From the NCBI RefSeq assembly GCF_044872765.1, contig NZ_CP085253.1:1426001-1490000 (forward strand): a stretch of 64,000 bases of DNA. The letters are read 5' to 3'. Below, in pieces: positions 1 through 7,337 of this stretch (positions within the stretch are counted from its first letter, which is position 1; the number at the start of each line of letters is the position of its first letter). Below the pieces are notes generated by a model, which worked only from the letters and a program-made list of their open reading frames with translations, did no database searches and was not told the DNA's origin. A program made the translations under genes and the position numbers. The DNA comes from Micrococcus sp023147585. Its GTDB lineage: Bacteria > Actinomycetota > Actinomycetes > Actinomycetales > Micrococcaceae.

Positions 1-276
1 GTGAGTGACCACGGCGTCCCCGGGCGTGAGGTCCGTCAGCGCTCGCAGGTGACCGATCCGGTCGACGGGACCCGGTCCGATCGCCCGCAGACCCCACGCC
101 GGGGCCGCGAGGTCGGACGCGCGCAGGCGCTGGGCCGTCGCACCGGCGGCCCGCAGAGCGCGGACGGTGGACACCGGTGCCGCGCCGGAGGTGAGCAGGC
201 GCCGGGGCACGGGGGCGTCCTCGTGGTCGGGTGGTGGGGAGACGGCGGGCGGGAGCCGTCGAGGGGGACGGGTCAT
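1..276 (-). CDS. DUF559/AbiEi-like protein, N-terminal part (runs off left edge)
   Basis: An open frame starts at ATG 276 on the minus strand and continues without a stop through base 1, so only the first 92 codons are present. Residues from about 36 (VSTVRALRAAG) align with the complete gene at 35577-36560: both have a small winged-helix-like start, a GDL/SDL...WGL/YGL segment and an LRAL segment, and the fragment ends in VVTH just where the paralogue reads VFTHATAARVLG. The intact copy has a C-terminal DUF559 (Vsr/PD-(D/E)xK-like) domain, so the same is expected beyond the edge. A CACACT box six bases before the ATG suggests a leaderless start. A 26-bp palindrome lies about 140 bases upstream. 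The reading frame and homology are seen; the DUF559 half is inferred. Confidence 0.7.
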   Translation of the reverse strand, partial: MTRPPRRLPPAVSPPPDHEDAPVPRRLLTSGAAPVSTVRALRAAGATAQRLRASDLAAPAWGLRAIGPGPVDRIGHLRALTDLTPGDAVVTH

Positions 277-417
277 GCCCCCAGTGTGGCGACCGCCGCG
301 CGCGAGGGGCGGGCCGTCGTCGTCGTCGGTGGACGAGGCGCGCCCGCTTGGCACGTGTGCAGGAGCAGCCCACCCCCACATACCCACACGCACCCACACA
401 CCCACCCACACGCAGAT

Positions 418-472
418 GAGGTGTCACGAAGTGTTGGTATCCGTGGCGGATACCAACACTTCGTGACACCTC
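418..472. repeat. Perfect long palindrome P1 (26-bp arms, 3-nt loop)
   Basis: Arms 418-443 and 447-472 are exact reverse complements around the loop TGG. The outer end reads GAGGTGTCACGAAGTG. It lies 32 bases downstream of the pdxS stop and upstream of the partial DUF559/AbiEi-like gene. No T-run follows on either strand. It belongs with P2 (10397), P3 (35511) and P4 (36643). Confidence 0.9.
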
Positions 473-504
473 GTTCGGAGGGGAGGGAGGGGGGTGGGGT
501 CAGG

Positions 505-1449
505 TCACCAGCCGCGCTCGGCCAGGCGGTGCGGGGCTGCGAGGTCGGAGACGTTGATGCCCACCATGGCCTCGCCGAGGCCGCGGGAGGCAGCGGCGAT
601 CGCGGCGGGGTCATCGAACTGGGCCGTCGCCTTGACGATGGCCTCGGCACGCTGGGCGGGGTTGCCGGACTTGAAGATGCCGGAGCCCACGAACACGCCG
701 TCGGCGCCCATCTGCATCATCAGGGCCGCGTCCGCCGGGGTGGCCACGCCGCCCGCGGTGAACATGACGACCGGCAGGGTGCCGGTGGAGGCGACCTCGG
801 CCACGAGCTCGTAGGGAGCCTGCAGCTCCTTGGCGGCCACGTACAGCTCGTCCTTGGCCAGGCCCTGCAGCGCCGCGATCTCCTTGCGGATGGTGCGGAT
901 GTGCTTCACGGCCTCGGAGACGTCGCCGGTGCCGGCCTCGCCCTTGGAGCGGATCATGGCCGCTCCCTCGGTGATGCGACGCAGCGCCTCGCCCAGGTTG
1001 GTGGCGCCGCACACGAACGGCACGTCGAAGCCCCACTTGTCGATGTGGTTCACGTAGTCGGCCGGGGAGAGCACCTCGGACTCGTCGATGAAGTCCACCT
1101 TCAGGGACTGCAGGACCTGCGCCTCCACGAAGTGGCCGATGCGCGCCTTGGCCATCACGGGGATGGACACGGCCTCGATGATCCCGTCGATCAGGTCCGG
1201 GTCGGACATGCGGGCCACGCCGCCCTGCGAGCGGATGTCCGCGGGCACGCGCTCGAGCGCCATGACGGCCACGGCGCCCGCGTCCTCGGCGATGCGCGCC
1301 TGCTCGGGGGTGACCACGTCCATGATCACGCCGCCCTTGAGCATGTCCGCCAGGCCGCGCTTGACGCGGGTGGTGCCGGTGCCGCGCGCGCCGTCGTCGG
1401 CCGCGGAGATGGTGGAGGCGGAGAAGCTTGCTGCGGGTGCGTCGCTCAT
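505..1449 (-). CDS. pdxS: Pyridoxal 5'-phosphate synthase lyase subunit PdxS
   Basis: Predicted 314 aa, a normal length for the Pdx1/SNZ family. The protein condenses ribose 5-phosphate, glyceraldehyde 3-phosphate and ammonia (from the glutaminase PdxT) to PLP on a (beta/alpha)8 barrel in the cytosol. The sequence has the diagnostic start KRGLADMLKGGVIMDVV, the ALERVPADIRSQGGVARMSDP block and the C-terminal PVVMFTAGGVATPADAALMMQMGADGVFVGSGIF region (written here only to identify it). ATG 1449 is chosen because the family begins close to it and AAGGA lies just upstream; the frame stays open further upstream but that stretch is low-complexity. PdxT is not in this window. A hairpin (P1) follows the stop. 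Confidence 0.96.
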   Translation of the reverse strand: MSDAPAASFSASTISAADDGARGTGTTRVKRGLADMLKGGVIMDVVTPEQARIAEDAGAVAVMALERVPADIRSQGGVARMSDPDLIDGIIEAVSIPVMAKARIGHFVEAQVLQSLKVDFIDESEVLSPADYVNHIDKWGFDVPFVCGATNLGEALRRITEGAAMIRSKGEAGTGDVSEAVKHIRTIRKEIAALQGLAKDELYVAAKELQAPYELVAEVASTGTLPVVMFTAGGVATPADAALMMQMGADGVFVGSGIFKSGNPAQRAEAIVKATAQFDDPAAIAAASRGLGEAMVGINVSDLAAPHRLAERGW

Positions 1450-1582
1450 GGGAGTCCTTCGAGGAGGCGGGATGCGGGAGATCCCGCCGCGGCCGGGCCG
1501 GGCGGGAAGCGGGGTCAACTCTAGTGGCCCGCGCACGACGGCGGCCACGGCGCCGGCCGCGGCACGTCACGCCGCGTGCCGC

Positions 1583-2428
1583 TCACGCGTTCCAGAGGCC
1601 GTACGAGTCCGCGAGGTCGGCGATCTTCTCGGCGCGCTTCAGGCGCGGCAGGTAGGAGCCGTCGCCCACGGCGGCGCCCGCCCTGTGCTTGTCCAGCAGG
1701 TCCTTGGCCCACGAGAGCTCGTCCTCGGACGGAGACAGCGCCCGGTTCACCCAGTCCACCTGGCCGCGGCTGAGCACGAGGCGCCCGGTCATCCCCATCG
1801 AGGCGGTCACGGCGCTGGACTCGCGCACGGAGTCCTCGGCGTCGGCGTTCCCCGGCGGGCCGTCGATCGCGCCGGGCAGCCGTCCCACGCGCGAGGCGAT
1901 CACCATGCGGGAGCGCGCGTAGGCCATGGCCAGCGGGTCCTCGCCCACGCCCACGTCCTTGCGGAAGTCGTTGACGCCGAACGCGAGGCGGAACGTCCCC
2001 GGGGCCTTGGCCACCGCCGTGGCGTTCTCGATGCCCAGGGCGGACTCCAGCAGCGCGATCACGGGCGTGCCCGCGCGCAGGCGCATGGCCGTGAACGTGA
2101 CCTGTTCGGGCTCCTCGGTCTCGGCGAGCACCACGCCGCGCACCCCGCTCAGGCGCGCGAGCGCCTCGAGGTCCCGGGCCCAGTGCTCGGTGGAGGCGGC
2201 GGAGATGCGCACCCACGCCGTCATGCCGCCGGAGAGGGCGTCCACCACGTTGGCGCGCGCCGCCTCCTTCTCCTCCTCGGGCACGGCGGCCTCGAGGTCG
2301 AGGATCACGGAGTCCGCCTCGGAGGCCAGGGCCGGCGCGAAGTCGTCGGAGCGGGCCGCGTTCACCAGCAGCCAGGAGCGGCTCAGCTTGGCGGGCAGGG
2401 CGGCGGCGCGGCGGTTTCTCACGGGCAT
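1583..2428 (-). CDS. HpcH/HpaI aldolase/citrate lyase (CitE-like) protein
   Basis: Predicted 281 aa, similar in size to CitE-like beta subunits that cleave or form acyl-CoA C-C bonds (citramalyl-, malyl-CoA types). Seen: SWLLVNAARSDDF near the N terminus, the metal/acid region DSVILDLEAAVP (about residues 39-50), a middle WVRIS segment and an IALLES segment, typical of the CitE TIM barrel. The start is leaderless-type: TAGGCT sits six bases before ATG 2428 on the minus strand. It lies 133 bases upstream of pdxS in the same direction, so cotranscription is possible but not required. Substrate unknown; stand-alone CitE-like proteins often act as thioesterases or lyases. Confidence 0.85.
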   Translation of the reverse strand: MPVRNRRAAALPAKLSRSWLLVNAARSDDFAPALASEADSVILDLEAAVPEEEKEAARANVVDALSGGMTAWVRISAASTEHWARDLEALARLSGVRGVVLAETEEPEQVTFTAMRLRAGTPVIALLESALGIENATAVAKAPGTFRLAFGVNDFRKDVGVGEDPLAMAYARSRMVIASRVGRLPGAIDGPPGNADAEDSVRESSAVTASMGMTGRLVLSRGQVDWVNRALSPSEDELSWAKDLLDKHRAGAAVGDGSYLPRLKRAEKIADLADSYGLWNA

Positions 2429-2521
2429 GCCTCCAGCCTAGCCTCCCGGCAGGACGCGATTCCGGGGAGCGCTCTACCATGAGAGGGCTCACCCGACCCC
2501 GCCCCGACACCAGGAGCCCGC

Positions 2522-3625
2522 ATGCGCCATCCCCTCGCCCCGCGGGCCGTCCTGCTGACCGGCCTGGGCGTACTGGCCGCCGTCGGCACCGGGTGCATGG
2601 CCGCGCCGTCCGAGCCCGCGGCCTCCTCCGCGCCGGCCTCCTCCACCGGGGTGCCCGCCCCGGACGTGGCGGGCTACGCCCCGCTGACCGTCCACCTCGT
2701 GGTCCCGGCGGACGCCGCGCCCGAGGGAGCCTCGGGCCGCGCCATCGGCTGCGGGGACCTGCTGATCCCGGTGGAGACCTCCCCCGCCGACGCCCCGGAC
2801 CGCGCCGCCTACGCCCTGGACTTCCTCCTCAGCGACGGACGGGGCTCCCACGGCGACCCGCCGCTCTACAACGAGCTCGTGGAGACGGGCAGCACCCTCG
2901 TCTCGACGGGGCATCGCCGCGAGGGCGACACCGAGGTGTTCACGTTCTCCGGCACGCTGAGCACGGAGGGCGAGTGCTCCGCCGCGCGCGTGCGGGCGCA
3001 GCTGCAGGAGACGGCCCGCGCCCAGACGGACGCCGCCCACGTGCGCCTCGAGGTGGACGGCCGGGACCTCGACGAGCTCCTCGGCCTCGCCCCGCTCGCC
3101 CTCGGCCCGGAGCCCTCGGCCTCCCCCGACGACGACGCGGCGGCCTCCGCCGGCGCCTCGCCGTCACCGACGGAGACGGCGGCGCAGGACGGCTCCGCCG
3201 AGCAGGCCTCCTCGTCCGCTCCCCCGGCGACTGCCTCCGCGACGCCGACCGTGGAGGCCTCCCGGGCCCCGGAGACCACGGAGACGGCGCCCTCGGCCGC
3301 CGAGACGTCGACGCCGGCCGCGGAGGGGGCTGCAGGGACGGAGGGTGCGGCGGGGACGGAGGAGACGCCGGGAGGCGCCGGCGCCGGCGGCGCGGGCTCC
3401 ACGTCTGAGGGCTCCACCGCGGAGAACTCCTGGGCTCCCTCCTCCAGGTCCTCGTGGGCGTCCACCGCGTCCTCCTCCGCCCCCGTGGCGGATCGGGCCG
3501 AGGGCACGTCGCCCGCGGGCGACGCGGGGGAGGAAGCCGCGTCGACCACCGTCGGCACCCCCGGGGCGGGAGCGGCGGAGGGCGCCGCGACGTCGGGAGC
3601 GGCGGAGACCCCCACCACCCCCTGA
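2522..3625 (+). CDS. Secreted lipoprotein with long low-complexity Ala/Ser/Thr/Pro tail
   Basis: Predicted 367 aa. A short basic start and hydrophobic stretch end in VGTGC, a lipobox-like site that would put Cys25 at the mature N terminus. Residues about 50-190 form a compact domain with two further Cys residues (IGCGDLL; EGECSAA) that could form a disulphide; the segment TVHLVV...ETSPADAPDRAAYALDFLLSD recalls GerMN-like folds, but this is weak. The remaining half is repetitive Ala/Ser/Thr/Glu/Pro, probably a cell-wall spacer. An AGGAG ribosome site precedes ATG 2522. Function unknown. It is divergent from the CitE-like gene. Confidence 0.75.
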   Translation: MRHPLAPRAVLLTGLGVLAAVGTGCMAAPSEPAASSAPASSTGVPAPDVAGYAPLTVHLVVPADAAPEGASGRAIGCGDLLIPVETSPADAPDRAAYALDFLLSDGRGSHGDPPLYNELVETGSTLVSTGHRREGDTEVFTFSGTLSTEGECSAARVRAQLQETARAQTDAAHVRLEVDGRDLDELLGLAPLALGPEPSASPDDDAAASAGASPSPTETAAQDGSAEQASSSAPPATASATPTVEASRAPETTETAPSAAETSTPAAEGAAGTEGAAGTEETPGGAGAGGAGSTSEGSTAENSWAPSSRSSWASTASSSAPVADRAEGTSPAGDAGEEAASTTVGTPGAGAAEGAATSGAAETPTTP

Positions 3626-3692
3626 CCGCCCCGGTGAACCGCGTGCCCCTCCCCTGTCCGGCGGGGGGCGGCCCTTGCTAGGGTGCGGACTC

Positions 3693-4913
3693 GTGCATCC
3701 TCGTCGTGAACTCCTCGCCCAGCGCGCGCTCGGCGTGACCCAGTCCGCCGTGCGCGACGTCTTCGACATCGCGATGGACCCGAACCTCGTCTCGCTCGCG
3801 GGCGGCAACCCGTGGCTCGCGGACCTCCCGCTCGAGGAGCTCTCCCGGATCGCCGCGGACCTCGTGGCGCAGCACGGCACCGAGTCGCTGCAGTACGGCC
3901 CGGGCCAGGGCCTCGAGGAGATGCGCCAGGCGGCGGCCGCCGTCATGGCCGCGGACGGCATCCCGGACGCCGACCCCGAGCTCGTCGTCATCACGCCCGG
4001 CTCCCAGGCCGCCATCGACACCGCGTGCCGCACGTTCGCGAACCCGGGCGACGTCGTCGTGGTGGAGGACCCCACCTTCGTGGGCGCGCTGACCACGTTC
4101 AACACCTGGGAGCTGGATCCGGTGGCCACCCCCACGGACGAGCAGGGCCTCGTCCCGTCCGAGCTGGATGCCACGCTGACCGCGCTGGCCGCCGAGGGCC
4201 GACGCGTGGCCTTCCTCTACACGATCCCCTCGTTCGCCAACCCCTCCGGCGCCCTCCTCCCCGAGGAGCGCCGCGAGGAGGTGGCCGCGGTGTGCAAGAG
4301 GCACGGCGTGCTGATCGTGGAGGACAACCCGTACGGGCAGATCGCGTTCGACGGCGACCCGCTCACCCCGATCGCTGCGAAGCACCGGGACAACGTGGTG
4401 TACCTGGGCACGATGTCCAAGATCTTCTCCCCGGGCGTGCGCATCGGCTGGGCGCTCGTGCCCTCCGCCCTCAAGCGCGAGTTCTACCTCGGGGCGGAGT
4501 CCGCGTTCATCCACGCCTCCACGTACTCGCAGATGCTCTCCACCGCGTTCGTCACGCAGCTGGACTGGCAGGGGCACGTGCGCGCGGTGACGGGCCTCTA
4601 CAAGGAGCGCGCCGAGGCCCTGGCGTCCGCGGTGCGCGAGCACTGGGACCCGGCCGTGGACGTCATCACCCCGCGCGGCGGCTTCTTCCTGTGGGCCACT
4701 CTCCCCCAGGGCGTGAACACGCTCGAGCTCATGCACCGCGGCATCGAGGCCGGCGCGGTGTTCGTCCCCGGCGCCGCGTTCACGCCGGTGGACGGGATCC
4801 ACTCGACCCTGCGCCTGGCCTACCCCTTCGTGGAGTCCGAGAAGCTCGTGGAGGGCGCGCGCCGCCTGGCCCCCGTGGTGAACGAGGCGGTGGCGGCGAA
4901 CCGCTCCCGCTGA
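3693..4913 (+). CDS. PLP-dependent aminotransferase, class I/II (LysN/ARO8-like)
   Basis: Predicted 406 aa. Fold-type I aminotransferase with SLAGGNPWLADLP (substrate pocket), YGPGQG, NPSG, the VEDNPYGQI PLP-ring Asp region and the Schiff-base lysine in GTMSKIFSPGVRIGW. This resembles 2-aminoadipate/aromatic aminotransferases without the N-terminal MocR helix-turn-helix. GTG 3693 is chosen: it is preceded at eight bases by TAGGGT, fitting a leaderless transcript, and gives the usual family N terminus. The gene ends 53 bases before the hpa cluster, so it may supply aromatic 2-oxo acids from amino acids; that role is inference. Confidence 0.88.
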   Translation: MHPRRELLAQRALGVTQSAVRDVFDIAMDPNLVSLAGGNPWLADLPLEELSRIAADLVAQHGTESLQYGPGQGLEEMRQAAAAVMAADGIPDADPELVVITPGSQAAIDTACRTFANPGDVVVVEDPTFVGALTTFNTWELDPVATPTDEQGLVPSELDATLTALAAEGRRVAFLYTIPSFANPSGALLPEERREEVAAVCKRHGVLIVEDNPYGQIAFDGDPLTPIAAKHRDNVVYLGTMSKIFSPGVRIGWALVPSALKREFYLGAESAFIHASTYSQMLSTAFVTQLDWQGHVRAVTGLYKERAEALASAVREHWDPAVDVITPRGGFFLWATLPQGVNTLELMHRGIEAGAVFVPGAAFTPVDGIHSTLRLAYPFVESEKLVEGARRLAPVVNEAVAANRSR

Positions 4914-4946
4914 GCCGCGCGCGGAGCCCCTTCCCCGGCCCCGGGT

Positions 4947-4960
4947 GATCGTATACGATC
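4947..4960. promoter_or_regulatory. GTATAC operator, site 1 (hpaG promoter)
   Basis: Perfect 14-bp palindrome GATCGTATACGATC. Its right half contains TACGAT (4954-4959), a plausible -10 box seven bases before ATG 4967, so binding would block a leaderless promoter. The same 14-mer recurs at 9086-9099, with variants at 10996 and 27611. The likely binder is the GntR protein encoded at 6597-7337. Confidence 0.85.
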
Positions 4961-4966
4961 GCTGGC

Positions 4967-6616
4967 ATGACGCAGAGCACACCCGAGATCTCCGGCCCGC
5001 AGCCCTCCGGCACCCCCACCGTCACGGAGCACGACTTCGCCGCGCGCGGCGCCCGTCCCGGCAAGGTGGTGGCCCTCCACCTGAACTACCCCTCGCGGAT
5101 CGCCCAGCGCGGCCGCTCGCCGAAGTTCCCCGGCTACTTCCTCAAGGCCGGCACCTCGATCGCCCGTTCCGGCGACGTCGTCGAGCGCCCCGTCGGCACC
5201 GAGCTCCTCGCCTACGAGGGCGAGATCGCGCTCGTGATCGGCACCGCGGCCCGCCGCGTGAGCCCGGACCAGGGCTGGCGGCACGTCGCCGGCGTCACCG
5301 CCGCGAACGACTGGGGCCTCTACGACCTCCGCCACGCGGACAAGGGCTCCAACGTGAAGAACAAGTCGGGCGACGGCTACACGCCGCTCGGCCCGGCCGT
5401 CATCTCCGCGGACGGCCTGGACCCCGAGGCCCTGCGCGTGCGCACCTGGGTCAACGGCGAGCTCGTGCAGGACGACACCACCCAGGGCCTCGTCTTCCCG
5501 TTCGGTCAGCTCGTGGCCGACCTCTCCCAGCTCATGACCCTCGAGCCCGGCGACGTGATCCTCACCGGCACCCCCGCCGGCTCCTCCGTGGCCCAGCCCG
5601 GCGACGTCGTCGAGGTGGAGGTGGACGCCCCCACCGCCCCCGGCGCGCCCTCCACGGGCCGCCTGGTCAGCCGCGTGGCCGAGGCCGAGCAGCCGATGGC
5701 CCCCTACGGCCACGGCCCCCAGGTGGACGACCTCCAACGCGAGGAGGCGTGGGGCTCGCGCGCGGCCGCGGGCCTGCCCCCCGTGACGGAGGACGCCACG
5801 GACGCGGGGGCCGCCGACGCGGCCGGCACCCCGGCCGCCGAGGCCCCCAGCGCCGACGCCGCCTACCGCTGGGTGCCCTCCGAGCCCCGCCCGGACCGCA
5901 CCCTGCTCACGGACGAGCTGAAGGCGAAGATCGCGGAGTGCGCGGTCGCCACCATCACCTCGCAGCTGCAGAGGCGCGGCATCCAGAACGCCACCATCGA
6001 CGGCGTGCGCCCGATGCACCCCGGCCGCCGGATCGTCGGCTATGCCCGCACCCTGCGCTTCATCGCCAAGCGCGAGGACCTGTTCACCGAGTTCGGCGGC
6101 GGGTTCAACGCGCAGAAGCGCGCCATGGACGCCGTCCAGCCCGACGACGTGGTGGTCATGGAGGCCCGCGGCGAGGCCGGCACCGGCACCCTCGGCGACG
6201 TCCTCGCGCTGCGCACCCAGGTGGCCGGCGGCGTCGCCGTGGTCACCGACGGCGGCGTGCGCGACTCCGCCGCCGTGGCCGAGGTGGGCCTGCAGGTCTA
6301 CAACGCGGCCGTCCACCCGGCCGTGCTCGGCCGCCGCCACATCCCGTGGGAGGTCGACGGCACCGTCACGTGCGGCGGCACCGCGGTGCAGCCCGGCGAC
6401 ATCGTGATCGGCGACGACGACGGCGTGGTGGTGGTGCCTCCGGCACTGCTGCAGGAGGTCATCGACGACGCGTGGGAGCAGGACCGCCAGGACGCGTGGG
6501 TGTACGAGCAGGTGCAGTCCGGCCAGCCCGTGGACGGCCTGTTCCCGCCGAACGCCGAGTGGAAGGCGCTGTACCAGCAGTTCCGCGAGGCCCAGCGTGA
6601 CGCCGTCGAAGGCTGA
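4967..6616 (+). CDS. hpaG: FAH-family hydrolase/isomerase fused to RraA-like domain (HpaG-type)
   Basis: Predicted 549 aa with two domains. Residues about 20-225 are a fumarylacetoacetase-family domain with metal ligands in AYEGEIALVIG (Glu84, Glu86) and AANDWG (Asp115), matching HpaG, which decarboxylates and isomerises OPET/HHDD in homoprotocatechuate breakdown. After an Ala/Asp/Pro linker (about 255-300), residues 310-535 form an RraA-like domain with GTLGDVLALR and DGGVRD, the fold of HMG/CHA aldolases and oxaloacetate decarboxylases. E. coli HpaG is instead a tandem of two FAH domains. Operator and -10 TACGAT directly precede ATG 4967, so the transcript is probably leaderless. The end overlaps the GntR gene by 20 bases. 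Step assignment of each domain is inference. Confidence 0.88.
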   Translation: MTQSTPEISGPQPSGTPTVTEHDFAARGARPGKVVALHLNYPSRIAQRGRSPKFPGYFLKAGTSIARSGDVVERPVGTELLAYEGEIALVIGTAARRVSPDQGWRHVAGVTAANDWGLYDLRHADKGSNVKNKSGDGYTPLGPAVISADGLDPEALRVRTWVNGELVQDDTTQGLVFPFGQLVADLSQLMTLEPGDVILTGTPAGSSVAQPGDVVEVEVDAPTAPGAPSTGRLVSRVAEAEQPMAPYGHGPQVDDLQREEAWGSRAAAGLPPVTEDATDAGAADAAGTPAAEAPSADAAYRWVPSEPRPDRTLLTDELKAKIAECAVATITSQLQRRGIQNATIDGVRPMHPGRRIVGYARTLRFIAKREDLFTEFGGGFNAQKRAMDAVQPDDVVVMEARGEAGTGTLGDVLALRTQVAGGVAVVTDGGVRDSAAVAEVGLQVYNAAVHPAVLGRRHIPWEVDGTVTCGGTAVQPGDIVIGDDDGVVVVPPALLQEVIDDAWEQDRQDAWVYEQVQSGQPVDGLFPPNAEWKALYQQFREAQRDAVEG

Positions 6617-7337
6617 CGCCGCCTACCAGGCGATCATGCGCGGCATCCAGGAGCAGCGCTATGAGCCGGGCGACCGGCTGGTACTGGCCCAGATCGCCGA
6701 GGAGCTGGGGATGTCCGTGGTGCCCGTGCGCGAGGCGATCCGGCGCCTGCAGTCGGAGAGCCTGGTGGAGTTCCGCCGCAACGTGGGCGCGACCGTCGTC
6801 GGGATCGACCCCGTGGAGTACCGCTACACGATGGAGACCCTGGCGCTGGTGGAGGGCTACTCCACCGCGCAGTGCGCCCCGCACATGACCGCCGCCGGGA
6901 TCGCGCGGGCGCGGGAACTCAACGCCCTGATGCGCATGCTGGTCACGGGTGAGGCGGACTGGGACGCCGTGCAGTTCACGGACCTGAACCGCCGCTTCCA
7001 CGCCCTCCTGTTCGAGCACCACCAGAATTACCACGTGCAGGACCTGGTGCGCCGCGGCTGGAACCGCCTCTCGGCCCTGCGCGCCTCCACGTTCGCGTAC
7101 GTGCCCGGGCGGGCGGCCGCCTCGGTGCGCGAACACGAGGAGCTGCTGCGGCTGATCGAGGGGCGGGCGGAGTTCGCCGCCGTCGAGCACGCCGCGCGGA
7201 CCCACCGGCTCAACACCCTGCACGCGTACCTGGACCACCAGGCGTCCCTGGAGGACGCCCACACCGAGACCCCGTCCCCCGCCGACACCCCGGCGACGAC
7301 GTCACCCACCCGAGCACAGCTGGAGAGGACACCATGA
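6597..7337 (+). CDS. GntR-family regulator, FCD (FadR-like) type; likely hpa regulator
   Basis: Predicted 246 aa from GTG 6597. Winged helix at about residues 10-70 (LVLAQIAEELGMSVVPVREAIRRLQSE), followed by an all-helical FCD ligand domain with likely metal-binding residues in DLNRRFHALLFEHH, HEELLRLI and AAVEHAARTH. The C-terminal 25 residues are Pro/Thr-rich. It overlaps the 3' end of the fusion gene and its stop overlaps the hpaE start (ATGA), so all three are one transcription unit and the regulator is autoregulated through site 1. FCD-type GntR proteins commonly bind short GTATAC/GTNNAC-centred palindromes, matching the four sites found here. The ligand is probably homoprotocatechuate or a pathway intermediate (inference). 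Confidence 0.9.
   Translation: MTPSKADAAYQAIMRGIQEQRYEPGDRLVLAQIAEELGMSVVPVREAIRRLQSESLVEFRRNVGATVVGIDPVEYRYTMETLALVEGYSTAQCAPHMTAAGIARARELNALMRMLVTGEADWDAVQFTDLNRRFHALLFEHHQNYHVQDLVRRGWNRLSALRASTFAYVPGRAAASVREHEELLRLIEGRAEFAAVEHAARTHRLNTLHAYLDHQASLEDAHTETPSPADTPATTSPTRAQLERTP

Noticed and set aside
361..420. CACACCCA-type repeats (about 370-412) as a CRISPR or satellite
   Set aside because: Short simple-sequence run without spacer structure.
1..1524. Long open frame on the plus strand opposite pdxS
   Set aside because: It is antisense to a confident pdxS, is compositionally a GC-frame shadow, and shows no domain.
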